Of a stretch of DNA of 28,824 nt, positions 15,520-22,944 are shown piece after piece (position 1 is the stretch's first letter; the number at the start of each line of letters is the position of its first letter). Both the position numbers and the translations under genes were made by a program. The notes under the pieces were generated by a model that saw only the letters and a list, made by a program, of their open reading frames with translations, searched no databases and was not told the DNA's origin. The stretch comes from a virus, in IMG/VR virus record IMGVR_UViG_3300044998_000190, positions 1 to 28,824 of that record. One strand, written 5' to 3'.

Positions 15520-18327
15520 TCAGCCCTCCACGATGAAGTATTGGCCGTTCAGGACCACCACAGTCCCGGGGGGCAGAGCCAGGGCTTCCTCCATCGTGGA
15601 CACGACAACCGGCCCCTGCGGTTGCCCGCCGCCAGCGGCAGGCGCCGCGCCTGTCGGTCCAACGCGCCGCCCGGAGGCGTCGAACTGCGGCGGCGGAGCG
15701 TGCAGCACGCTCAGCGTATCGCGGATGTCGCGGGCGAGGGTCGCTTCCTCGTTGCGCTGACGCGCGGTCAGGCCGGGGTCGTTGGCGCGGCTGCGCGCCA
15801 GTGCTTCCTCGTTGCGGAGATACCTGTCGATCTCTTGCAGCTTGATTTCCAGCGTCCCGGGCGACATGGTGGCCGCCTTGTCGGGGGCAACGTCATCCAG
15901 CAGCAGCCCAAGTTCCTGCGCCAGAAGGCGCGGTGCGTTGCGGAAGGTGGCCACCGCCTTGTTGCGGAAGATGGCGAACTCCTGCGCCGCCCGCGCCTGC
16001 TCCGGGGCAATCGGCCCGCCGCCCAGGGCCTCCCATACCTGCCCCACCGACCCCCGTGCCAGATCGGCGGCGCGAGCGACGATGCCGGTAATCTGCGGTG
16101 CCCGGTTGAACAGCGATTGCCCGGTCTGGTCGTAGGGCACCGGCTCGTCAGGTCCGACCGCGCGGGGCGTGACGAAGGCGCCGGCATCCGGGCCGCCGAT
16201 CTGGACGACCCCCTCCGGCGTCACTCGGTTGTTCAGGACCACCTGCGCGGCCTGCTCCGGCGTCTCCCCGAAGTAGCGCACCCGCGCCTCGATGTCCCTG
16301 TCAGCGCCGGTCAACCGTTCCGGCCCTGCCAGCTTGATCGCGGTCTCGACGGCATCCTTCACTTTCAGGTTGCTGTCAGCCGACAGCAGGTCGGCGGCGG
16401 CCTGCATCACGGGGTCATTCCCGCTGCGCCCGCGCAGGATGAAGTCGGCGCGTTCCGCGGCCTGCTGTTCCAGCACCAGCCGCGCCTGTTCGGCCTGCGC
16501 GTTCCCGGCGCGAAGTTGCTCGAAGGTCAGGTATTGCGCCGGGTTCGTGCGGGCGGCGGCGCGCTGCTCCGGCGTCATGTTCGGCAGGCTGTCGATGTAG
16601 CTGCCCCACGCCTGCCGGCCTTCCTCGTCCCGCATCTCCTGCCGCGCCAGCCGTGCCTCCACGTCGCGGCGCTGCCGGTCGGTCAGGTATTCCGTCATGC
16701 TCATGGCGCCGCCAGCGATGGCCTGCGCCGCGTCAGGGTCGCCCCGCTCGTATGCCAGCGTTGCGGCGGCTTCGCGCCGCCGCTGTTCCAGCCGGTAGTC
16801 CACGGCAAGTTGGCGCTGCTCCGCCTGGCGCGCGGCGACCTGACCGAGGTCGGCAGGGGCGCCGACGCTCAGTTGCGAGAAGCCGACGCCGAGGCCGGTC
16901 AGCAGGTTGCCGAGGTCGAAGTTGCCCCGGCTGAACCGCTCCGAGTTCGACATGAGGCCGGGCATTTCGGCGCCCTGCATGATCTGCGCCAGCGCGGCCT
17001 CGGGCTGTCCGGTGGCGTAGTTGCTGCCCGGACCTGTCGCACCGCCGGCGTAGGACACGCCACCGCCGCCGCCCGCTCCGCCACCGCCGCCCGCGCCGCC
17101 GCTTCCTTGCTGGAAGTTCTCGAACGGCTCCGGCGGCCCTTGCGGCCCCTGCGGCGCACCGTCATCGCCACTCCTGTAGCGCGCGTAGCTGCTGTCGAAT
17201 GCTTGCCTGTTCCTGTCGTAGTTCACATTGAGCGCGTGCCAGGTCGGCCCGAGCGCCTGCGCGATCCTCGGGGTGAAGCCCTGCTGCTCAAGGTCGGCGG
17301 CGAGGTCGCGGCCCGTGTTGGTGCGGTAGGTCCGCTGTGCCAGCGCCCATGCGTAGCGGTCCTGGTTCTCCGGGGTGAACGGCGTGTTGGCCCCGGCGAA
17401 GTCGCGCCACGTCGACCATGTGAACTGATACCGCCCCGCGGCCGAGGACTGTCCGTGAGGGCCGGGCTCGAAAACGCGGGGGTGCTGCCCGGTCGACAGG
17501 TCGAACGGAGCGCCGCCGCGCGGCGTGTAGCGGATGTCGTAGCGCCCCGCGCTTTCGCCCCGCGCGATGGCGTTCAGGAGCGCCCGCCCGACCGGCGGGA
17601 CGCTGCGGTTCACGGGGTCCGTGGCAATCCCGCCGCGATAGGCCGATGGCGGCCCCGCCGCGCTGCTTCGCGGGGGCGGTGGCGCCGCCTCGCCCGCGCC
17701 GCCGGGAGCCGCCGCCTGCGCGCGCGGGCGCCCGGACACGCGGGGGTTCATGGTCTGGTCGTCAGGGTTCACGATGTCGTCCACGGCGCCCCTGGCGGGG
17801 CGCGCGCGCGGGCGCGGGGAAGTCTGCGGGGCGGCGCTTTCAGGCTCTGCGGGGAAGCGCAGGCGTTGCCCGCTGCCGCCCGGCGGGGGCGTGCCGAGGT
17901 CGGGGTCGAAGCCCAGCGACGGGCGCGGGCGCCGCTCGTCCATGGCGTCGGCAGACGGGAACGCGAGCGGCTGGTCAGGCTGGCTCGCCAGTCCGCGGCG
18001 CGGCGGATAGCCGACTGTCGGCGCAGGTCCGGCCACACCAGGCGGAAAGCCGAGCCCGGCGCCAAGCTGGGCGGCAGTCGGCGCCGCTGTCGGGCCGCCG
18101 ACGCCCGGGAACGCTGCCATGCGCGGGTCCGTGGCAAGAGCGGCGAAGGCGTCGAGCGTGGGCGGCGCCATGGTCGGGCGTGCCATGGCCGGCGTCCCCG
18201 GCGGCATCTGCAACCCGACTTCGCGGTTCACCCCTGCAAGGATTTGCCCGAGGGTCTGGTCGAGCGCGTCGACGCTGGCAGCCTGCCGTGCCAGAAGGGG
18301 CCGCATGAGGTAGTCGAAGCTGGCCAT
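15520..18327 (-). CDS. internal virion protein with muramidase/lytic transglycosylase-like domain
   Basis: This 935-aa protein contains a lysozyme-like domain at about 245-370: AIARGESAGRYDIRY with catalytic-type E258, then HGQSSAAGRYQFTWSTW (291-307) and FTPENQDRYAWAL, the pattern of lambda R/GH104-type enzymes. A Pro-rich linker precedes it and a poly-Gly stretch follows, then a long helical, Gln/Glu/Arg-rich C-terminal part. This fits an ejection protein that locally opens peptidoglycan during DNA entry, like T7 gp16 in principle. The ATG at 18327 is chosen because it overlaps the upstream stop (TGATG); the longer open frame up to 18903 lies over the neighbouring gene. Confidence 0.87.
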   Translation of the reverse strand: MASFDYLMRPLLARQAASVDALDQTLGQILAGVNREVGLQMPPGTPAMARPTMAPPTLDAFAALATDPRMAAFPGVGGPTAAPTAAQLGAGLGFPPGVAGPAPTVGYPPRRGLASQPDQPLAFPSADAMDERRPRPSLGFDPDLGTPPPGGSGQRLRFPAEPESAAPQTSPRPRARPARGAVDDIVNPDDQTMNPRVSGRPRAQAAAPGGAGEAAPPPPRSSAAGPPSAYRGGIATDPVNRSVPPVGRALLNAIARGESAGRYDIRYTPRGGAPFDLSTGQHPRVFEPGPHGQSSAAGRYQFTWSTWRDFAGANTPFTPENQDRYAWALAQRTYRTNTGRDLAADLEQQGFTPRIAQALGPTWHALNVNYDRNRQAFDSSYARYRSGDDGAPQGPQGPPEPFENFQQGSGGAGGGGGAGGGGGVSYAGGATGPGSNYATGQPEAALAQIMQGAEMPGLMSNSERFSRGNFDLGNLLTGLGVGFSQLSVGAPADLGQVAARQAEQRQLAVDYRLEQRRREAAATLAYERGDPDAAQAIAGGAMSMTEYLTDRQRRDVEARLARQEMRDEEGRQAWGSYIDSLPNMTPEQRAAARTNPAQYLTFEQLRAGNAQAEQARLVLEQQAAERADFILRGRSGNDPVMQAAADLLSADSNLKVKDAVETAIKLAGPERLTGADRDIEARVRYFGETPEQAAQVVLNNRVTPEGVVQIGGPDAGAFVTPRAVGPDEPVPYDQTGQSLFNRAPQITGIVARAADLARGSVGQVWEALGGGPIAPEQARAAQEFAIFRNKAVATFRNAPRLLAQELGLLLDDVAPDKAATMSPGTLEIKLQEIDRYLRNEEALARSRANDPGLTARQRNEEATLARDIRDTLSVLHAPPPQFDASGRRVGPTGAAPAAGGGQPQGPVVVSTMEEALALPPGTVVVLNGQYFIVEG

Positions 18328-19046
18328 CAGCGGAACCCACCCGGAAAGCCGACCCCTAGCGCCTGTAGCCCGAGCCCGAGGAAGTTCAGAAGCCCCGGCT
18401 TCTGCGTCGTCGTCTGCGAGGTCGCGGCGTTGAGCGGGCTGCCGCCCGCCGCTGCCGTGCGCAGCGCCAGCAGGTTCTGCGGCTGGTTGACATACTGCTC
18501 GAACATCGCCCGCGCGTCGTCGAGAAGCTGCTGGTTCATCGCTTGAAGTTGCAGCCCGTCGAGGCGCTGGTTCGCCTGCACCTGCTGGCCCATGCCGAAC
18601 TGCTGCCCGCCGAGCGCGCCGAGCGAACCCGCCGTGCCAAGCAGCCCGCCAGCCCCGGTCAGGCGCCGGTCGAGGTCGCTTCCTGCCAGCGCGGCGGCGG
18701 TGTTGAAGCCCTGCGAGCGCAGTTGCGCCGACAGGTCTCCAATACTGCGCTGGGCGGCGGCGTTCGTCTGCGCCTCCACGATCCCGTGGCGCGACCCGCC
18801 GAAGGCGCCCGCCCCCGTGGCCATGGCGCCGATCTGCCCCTGCTGCATGGCGGTCTGGCGCTGGATGGCGTCGGCGGTGCGCGCGACAACCTCGTTCTCC
18901 CACGGGTTGCGGTAGGCGCCCATGCCTTCCGCGATGGTTCCGGGATTGGCGAACATCATCCCCGCCGTCCGCGCGGCCAACCCGGCATCGCCAAGGTTCC
19001 CGGCCGCCTGCTCGTAGATGTTGCCCTGCTGGCCTCCGATGGACAT
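18327..19046 (-). CDS. small internal virion/adaptor-like protein
   Basis: This 239-aa protein has AGGAG about 9 nt before its ATG, 14 bp after the upstream stop. It is Gly/Ala/Gln-rich with long predicted helices (AQRSIGDLSAQLRSQGFNTAAAL; QLLDDARAMFEQYVNQPQNLL) and a Gly/Leu-rich C-terminus that may be weakly membrane-active. The pattern and its place ahead of the two ejection proteins fit a third, smaller core protein. I cannot name a specific family. Confidence 0.75.
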   Translation of the reverse strand: MSIGGQQGNIYEQAAGNLGDAGLAARTAGMMFANPGTIAEGMGAYRNPWENEVVARTADAIQRQTAMQQGQIGAMATGAGAFGGSRHGIVEAQTNAAAQRSIGDLSAQLRSQGFNTAAALAGSDLDRRLTGAGGLLGTAGSLGALGGQQFGMGQQVQANQRLDGLQLQAMNQQLLDDARAMFEQYVNQPQNLLALRTAAAGGSPLNAATSQTTTQKPGLLNFLGLGLQALGVGFPGGFR

Positions 19047-19060
19047 GCGGCGTGCTCCTG

Positions 19061-19492
19061 TCAGCTACCCCAGCCGGGGCGGCGCTGTTCGTTGTAGGGC
19101 AGGGGGGCCTCGGTGCCGGGCATGCCGGGGGTCATGCCGCCGCCCATGGCCGGGAGACCCGCCGTCATGAAGGACATGATAAGGGCGCGCTGCTCCGGGG
19201 TCAGGGCCGCAAGCGCCTGCTCGTAGAAGGCCATGGGCGAAGCCGGGCGGTCGGCGGGCTGCCCGCCCAGCGTCCCCACGCCGCCCTGCGGCAACCCGAA
19301 GGCTGCGGCGGCGAGGTCGTTGCCCTGCATGGCAGCGACCTGCGGCGCCGAAAACCCGGCGACGGTGTTGCCGCCATAGGGCATGTAGGGGATGCGGCCG
19401 ACCTGATCGGCCAGTGCAAGGTTTTCCTTCGCCGCCTGCTCAAGGGGCTTCGGAAGCTTCACCGTGGTCGTCTGCGAGCCGCCAAGCGCCAT
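19061..19492 (-). CDS. hypothetical virion-associated protein
   Basis: This 143-aa protein starts 53 bp inside the end of the GNAT-like gene; the ATG at 19492 is supported by AGGAGG just upstream. It is Pro/Gly/Met-rich, with an N-terminal KLPKPLEQAAKENLALAD helix and a SPMAFYEQALAALTPEQRALIMSFM helix. No catalytic motif is visible. Its place just before the core proteins suggests a structural role. The family is not recognised. Confidence 0.7.
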   Translation of the reverse strand: MALGGSQTTTVKLPKPLEQAAKENLALADQVGRIPYMPYGGNTVAGFSAPQVAAMQGNDLAAAAFGLPQGGVGTLGGQPADRPASPMAFYEQALAALTPEQRALIMSFMTAGLPAMGGGMTPGMPGTEAPLPYNEQRRPGWGS

Positions 19493-19946
19493 CCTGATCC
19501 TCCTGATCGTCGACGGCGCCGCACAGGACGCCGGAACTGTAGATCACCCCGACCTGCCGGAACCCGTGCCCGTTCAGCACTTTGGCCCACCCGGGGCGGC
19601 CTGCTATGGTGATCCGAGAGCAACCGGCGTCACGGGCGACCTTCTGCGCGGCTTCCCAGAGCCCCAGCAGATCGGGCAGGTCGCCCCCTCCCAGGAAGAT
19701 ATGGTAATGCGCTTCCCGAGGATAGGCAACGATTTCCGTTAGCGCGAAGCTGCCGCCCACGGACCACCAGTGCAGCCGCCCGGAAAGCGCCATGACGCAC
19801 ACATCGGCGAAGGTGTGCGCGCCCAGCCCCTCCGCCAGCGCCGCCTCGATCTGCGCGCGCTTGTGGAGCATGTCGGCCAGCAGATCGGACTGCTCTGCGA
19901 AAGTGCTGATCCGGTTCGGACGAACGCCTTGCTGCGGTAGGGTCAC
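19440..19946 (-). CDS. GNAT-like acetyltransferase-fold phage protein
   Basis: This 168-aa protein starts at a GTG that overlaps the preceding stop (GTGA), with GGAG upstream. The segment IVAYPREAHYHIFLGGG, then the helix LLGLWEAAQKVARDAGCSRITI and AGRPGWAKVLNGHGFRQVGVIYS resembles the GNAT beta-alpha-beta core, though the acetyl-CoA loop Q/RxxGxG/A is not clear. Similar proteins often lie beside internal virion proteins in podoviruses (recalled, not searched). Its last 53 bp overlap the next gene. It may be an inactive structural relative. Confidence 0.72.
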   Translation of the reverse strand: MTLPQQGVRPNRISTFAEQSDLLADMLHKRAQIEAALAEGLGAHTFADVCVMALSGRLHWWSVGGSFALTEIVAYPREAHYHIFLGGGDLPDLLGLWEAAQKVARDAGCSRITIAGRPGWAKVLNGHGFRQVGVIYSSGVLCGAVDDQEDQDGAWRLADDHGEASEAP

Positions 19947-20194
19947 TTCACGGTCTCCTGCATCATCTCCGCGTAGCGGGCGTGCAGCATCATGATGCCA
20001 GCGCCCAAGTGGAACATGGTGCCAGCCGCGCCTTGCCAGCCGTTGAAAGCAGTCTCGTTGGGCGCGCACCCGGCCCAGGCGATACCGCTGATTTCGCCGC
20101 GCTCGGCGCGCGCAAGAAGGTCTCGCAGCGCCTCGACCACTTGGGCGTCAGCCTCGCCGGGAAGCAAGACCTCGGTCAGCTTGTGGATTTTCAT
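19943..20194 (-). CDS. hypothetical small protein
   Basis: This 83-aa protein starts at an ATG overlapping the HTH gene stop (ATGA). An N-terminal VVEALRDLLARAERGEISGIAWA helix precedes a short Gly/His/Met-rich tail (FHLGAGIMMLHARYAEMMQETVK). It is coupled at both ends to neighbours, so it is probably a real gene. No family is recognised; a partner of the adjacent HTH protein is possible. Confidence 0.7.
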   Translation of the reverse strand: MKIHKLTEVLLPGEADAQVVEALRDLLARAERGEISGIAWAGCAPNETAFNGWQGAAGTMFHLGAGIMMLHARYAEMMQETVK

Positions 20195-20394
20195 GCTTCG
20201 CCTCTGTTGGCCCGCTTGAACCTGAACGCGCTTCGCGGCAGATCGTGCCCCGCCAGTCGCTCCAGCGTATCCAGCCACGCGGCGGGCAGCAGGTCCGCGC
20301 GTTGCGCCCGCTCCACCCGCTCGAAGGTGACGCCCAGGGCTTCGGCGGCCTTGTCCAGGCCGACATGTTGCAGGATGTCGCGCGGGGCTTTCAT
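20191..20394 (-). CDS. Cro/YdaS-like HTH DNA-binding protein
   Basis: This 67-aa protein has a predicted helix-turn-helix (LDKAAEALGVTFERVERAQRADLLPAAW) of the kind seen in small phage Cro/YdaS-like regulators, followed by a helix with LAGHDLPRSAFRFKRA. There is no good SD before its ATG, and the predicted minus-strand -10 lies so close that the mRNA could be leaderless. A 21-bp dyad sits just upstream. As first gene of the run leading to the ejection proteins it may autoregulate. The HTH is fairly clear; the repressor role is inferred. Confidence 0.72.
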   Translation of the reverse strand: MKAPRDILQHVGLDKAAEALGVTFERVERAQRADLLPAAWLDTLERLAGHDLPRSAFRFKRANRGEA

Positions 20395-20400
20395 GCGCCC

Positions 20401-20430
20401 ACACTAACGCGGCATTTATTACCGCGTCAA
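20401..20430 (-). promoter_or_regulatory. candidate minus-strand promoter of the HTH gene
   Basis: On the minus strand TTGACG (20430-20425) is separated by 18 bp from TAGTGT (20406-20401). The predicted start falls at about 20394, the first base of the HTH gene ATG, consistent with a leaderless transcript. The -10 is weak, so this is a moderate call based on the perfect placement and the overlapping dyad. Confidence 0.4.
20407..20427. promoter_or_regulatory. 21-bp dyad, candidate operator
   Basis: Arms ACGCGG (20407-20412) and CCGCGT (20422-20427) are perfect inverted repeats around a 9-bp AT-rich centre (CATTTATTA), the most AT-rich spot nearby. It lies between the -35 and -10 of the candidate minus-strand promoter. 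Its geometry fits binding of a dimeric HTH protein, plausibly the product encoded next to it. Confidence 0.55.
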
Positions 20431-20443
20431 GCCGACCCCGCGC

Positions 20444-20472
20444 TTGCCTCCGGCACAATCTGCCGCTAGTAT
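20444..20472 (+). promoter_or_regulatory. candidate divergent plus-strand promoter
   Basis: TTGCCT (20444-20449) and TAGTAT (20467-20472) are spaced 17 bp apart. The predicted start is near 20479, giving a 30-nt leader that holds the AGAAGGA SD of the first small plus-strand gene. It is back-to-back with the minus-strand promoter and within about 20 bp of the dyad. Confidence 0.5.
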
Positions 20473-20508
20473 CGTCGGGACCGATCCGTGGCGAGAAGGA
20501 CAAGACAG

Positions 20509-20847
20509 ATGAGTGACCTGTCCACAAAGGCACGTCTGGCCGCAGAGTTGCGCAAGGTCGCGGCCAAGGCCAGCCCAACCAACGCTGTCAAATACGAGGC
20601 GCTGGCGACGCGCGCAGAGACAGGCGAGTTTGACGATTACGGGGATGCGCACCCCTGCGGCCCAACCGCCCTTTTCCACGAGCTGATGCGGCTTGGATTT
20701 ACAAGGTTTGCCGCCCGCGTTCGGGATGGCGAGTTTGATGCGACACTTGAAGAAAGCGAGGAGTGGGCACGGAAACAGACCGACCATGAAGTTCTGTCTA
20801 TGATGGCCGCTTTGGGCATTGGCCCTGACAGGAGCCGGGATCAATGA
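20509..20847 (+). CDS. hypothetical small phage protein
   Basis: This 112-aa protein starts at an ATG 9 nt after AGAAGGA (20493-20499); an in-frame GTG at 20488 lies too close to the SD region to be preferred. It is mainly helical, with a Lys/Ala-rich N-terminal half and an acidic helix (FDATLEESEEWARKQTDHEVLSMMAALG). It is first of three overlapping small genes on the plus strand, divergent from the HTH gene. No family is recognised. Confidence 0.75.
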   Translation: MSDLSTKARLAAELRKVAAKASPTNAVKYEALATRAETGEFDDYGDAHPCGPTALFHELMRLGFTRFAARVRDGEFDATLEESEEWARKQTDHEVLSMMAALGIGPDRSRDQ

Positions 20848-21092
20848 TCAATCTCGCTATTGAAGGCACGACGCGCAGGATCGGAAAGTCGCAGGGCTAT
20901 CGCGGTCTGTGCGTCAAGGATTTCGTGTATGGCAATGGAACGCCCGCGATGCAGACAGCATGGGAGCCGACGCCGAGCGAAATCGCAAGAATTGTCGCTG
21001 GCGCACCCATTATCCTGACACTTCTAGGCATCGAGCATCCACCCGTGCTGATTGAAGTCGCAGACTTGGAGAAGGACCGGGCCGATGGATGA
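20844..21092 (+). CDS. hypothetical small phage protein (WEPTP type)
   Basis: This 82-aa protein overlaps the previous stop by 4 bp (ATGA), with AGGAG 9 nt upstream. The AWEPTPSEIARIVAGAPIILTLLGIEHPPVLIEV segment recalls a short protein seen in many phages and gene transfer agents, in which WEPTP-E-x-GAPI and HPP are conserved; this is from memory. Its function is unknown. It overlaps the next gene by 8 bp. Confidence 0.75.
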   Translation: MINLAIEGTTRRIGKSQGYRGLCVKDFVYGNGTPAMQTAWEPTPSEIARIVAGAPIILTLLGIEHPPVLIEVADLEKDRADG

Positions 21093-21345
21093 ACCTCTCG
21101 CGCGGTTCGGCTCGCCCGTCTCCGTGCGCCACCCCGACATGGAGGCCGACGCCCGCGATTTGGGGCTTCTGGTGCAGTATTCGGACGCGCCAGACGCGCC
21201 GGAATATGAACTGGTCCGGGCGCAAGGCGGCGAAGTGACCGTCAAGGTCGCCGCTCGCCTGGGCCGCCTGGGCCAGCGGGTAGCCATCGCATCGGCGCTG
21301 GCACGGGTCGTCGTGGCCGGTGGTATCAGGCCGAGGATGAACTGA
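21085..21345 (+). CDS. hypothetical small protein
   Basis: This 86-aa protein begins at an ATG overlapping the previous stop by 8 bp, with GAAGGA (21071-21076) upstream. It has an acidic N-terminal half and a basic, Ala/Val-rich C-terminal half ending GGIRPRMN. No motif is recognised. Its stop codon lies inside an inverted repeat shared with the convergent gene. Confidence 0.65.
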   Translation: MDEPLARFGSPVSVRHPDMEADARDLGLLVQYSDAPDAPEYELVRAQGGEVTVKVAARLGRLGQRVAIASALARVVVAGGIRPRMN

Positions 21346-21365
21346 ACCGCGCCCTTACGGTTCAG
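21342..21365. terminator. inverted repeat at convergent gene ends
   Basis: CTGAACCG (21342-21349) and CGGTTCAG (21358-21365) form a perfect 8-bp stem with an 8-nt loop. It contains the TGA of the plus-strand gene in one arm and the complement of the TGA of the minus-strand gene in the other. Symmetry suits a bidirectional terminator, though neither side has a U-run. Confidence 0.5.
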
Positions 21366-21589
21366 CCCAGCGCGGCCAGCAGTGCTTCGCGGTCGCCCTC
21401 GTGCATCAGCGCCGCCAGCCCCTTCCAGTCCAGTGCTGTCGCTGCATTGATCGTCGCCGCGATCACTTCGCCGTCGCGCAGGATTTCGGTAATGGTCTGC
21501 ACCTGCATACCCACGATCCTGTCTCCGTCAGGAGACCTGTCGAGACGAACGAGCAGTTCGTAGAACCGCGTGCGTTCTTCCAGTGCCAT
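21362..21589 (-). CDS. hypothetical small protein
   Basis: This 75-aa protein has GGAGG about 8 nt upstream of its ATG and starts 11 bp after the tail-fibre gene stop, so it is the last gene of the minus-strand tail operon. It is acidic and helical (EERTRFYELLVRLDRSPDG; LDWKGLAALMHEGDREALLAALG) with no membrane segment. A fibre-assembly or virion-associated role is possible by position. No family is recognised. Confidence 0.72.
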   Translation of the reverse strand: MALEERTRFYELLVRLDRSPDGDRIVGMQVQTITEILRDGEVIAATINAATALDWKGLAALMHEGDREALLAALG

Positions 21590-21600
21590 GCTTGCCTCCG

Positions 21601-22944
21601 TCAGGAAATGATCGCGCGGTCGGTGACGCGCCGCCAGTTGGTGCCGTCCGAGAAGGCGTGCACCGCGCCCCCGCTCTCGTTCGAGACGTAGATGATCGCC
21701 CCCGCGCCCATACCGCTGGCCGAGGGCACGGTGCCCACGGTGAAGCTGCCCACGCGGGCGGCGCCGTTGACGTGCAGGGGCGCGGTCGGGGCGGTGGTGC
21801 CGATGCCGAGGTTGCCGTCGCTCGCCAGCCGTACTCGCTCGCCGTAGCTGCCGCCCGAGTTGCGGGTGGCGAAGCGCAGGGTCGTCTGCATACCCCCGCT
21901 CGCGGGGGCGGCCTCGGTCGTCGCCACGATGCCCGCACCGACGACGAAGGCGCTGGTGTCGGAGACGCCATAGAACTGGATATCGCCGAGGTTATCGCCG
22001 GACTGCACCACCGTGTTGGTGCCGACCGTGGCTGCGCGGCTCTTGGCGAAGACCATCAGCGGGGCGCCGGCATCGGCGCTGTAGCGGAAGATGGTCATGC
22101 TCCCGGTCCCGGAGACACCCTGCACCTGAAGTTGAGCCTGAACGCTGCCGACGGTTTGCGAGGCGCCGCCGCCGATAATAAACCGCCGTGTCGAGTCCAG
22201 CCGCAGGCCCGCCACCCCGCCGGTGCTCCAAGCCAGCGTGTCCGCGGCCACCCGCCACATGCCGGTGTCGGGGTCGGCCGAGAAGCTGAACACCGGCGCC
22301 CCGGCCGAGCCGTCTGCGGCGAGGACCGGCAACGTCAGTGTCAGTGCGGTCGTGGACAGCAGCCACCGCTGCACGCCGCCGGTAGCCGCTCCGATCTGGT
22401 TGTCGGCAGGGCGCAGAAGCCCGGTGTCGGTGTCGGCGGAGAAGGTCAGTGCGGGGGCGGCGGCGGTTCCGTCCTGGGCCAGCACCGGCAGGGTCAGCGA
22501 CAGCCCTGTAGTGGACAGCAGCCACCGCTGCACGCCGCCGGTGGACGCTCCGATCTGGTTGGCGCCTGGGCGCAGGAAGCCGGTGTCGGTGTCGGCGGAG
22601 AAGGCGATCCCGGGCAGGGCCGCCGTGCCGTCAGGCGCCTTCCAGTCGAAGGTCTGCCCGAGGTATGTCAGCAGCGCGTTCGCCCGGTCGATAAGCACCT
22701 GCACGAGCCCCCGCGTCGGGGCGATGGCGTAGGGCTGGCCGGAGGCGGTCGATCCGCGATAGGCCGGGGCGATGGTCAGGGACGTGTCCGAGACGACCGT
22801 GACGATCTCGTAGATGTCGCCAGTAGGGCCGACGAAGGCGTAGCCCGGCTGCACTCCCGGCCCTACCCAGTTGGTCCCCGCCCCCGTTACCGTGGTCGAG
22901 GCGTTGGTCACGGTCACGGTCCCGGCGTTCACCCAGGTCGTCAT
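21601..22944 (-). CDS. tail fibre protein with 53-aa repeat modules
   Basis: This 447-aa protein overlaps the coiled-coil gene by 4 bp (ATGA). After a beta-rich N-terminal domain (1-110), a 53-aa unit with FSADTDTG, NQIG and GGVQRWLLSTT repeats at 112-164 and 165-217, with a diverged third unit from 218. The C-terminal part has NLGIGTTAPTAPLHVNGAARVG and SDGTNWRRVTDRAI, typical of phage tail fibres and host-recognition proteins. There is no C-terminal chaperone (S74) domain. It is probably a trimeric fibre contacting the host surface. Confidence 0.85.
   Translation of the reverse strand: MTTWVNAGTVTVTNASTTVTGAGTNWVGPGVQPGYAFVGPTGDIYEIVTVVSDTSLTIAPAYRGSTASGQPYAIAPTRGLVQVLIDRANALLTYLGQTFDWKAPDGTAALPGIAFSADTDTGFLRPGANQIGASTGGVQRWLLSTTGLSLTLPVLAQDGTAAAPALTFSADTDTGLLRPADNQIGAATGGVQRWLLSTTALTLTLPVLAADGSAGAPVFSFSADPDTGMWRVAADTLAWSTGGVAGLRLDSTRRFIIGGGASQTVGSVQAQLQVQGVSGTGSMTIFRYSADAGAPLMVFAKSRAATVGTNTVVQSGDNLGDIQFYGVSDTSAFVVGAGIVATTEAAPASGGMQTTLRFATRNSGGSYGERVRLASDGNLGIGTTAPTAPLHVNGAARVGSFTVGTVPSASGMGAGAIIYVSNESGGAVHAFSDGTNWRRVTDRAIIS

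Noticed and set aside
14992-18546. 1184-aa open frame on the plus strand opposite the ejection-protein genes
   Set aside because: It is antisense to two well-supported minus-strand genes, has no SD and shows low-complexity Arg/Gly/Pro/Ala composition typical of high-GC antisense frames.
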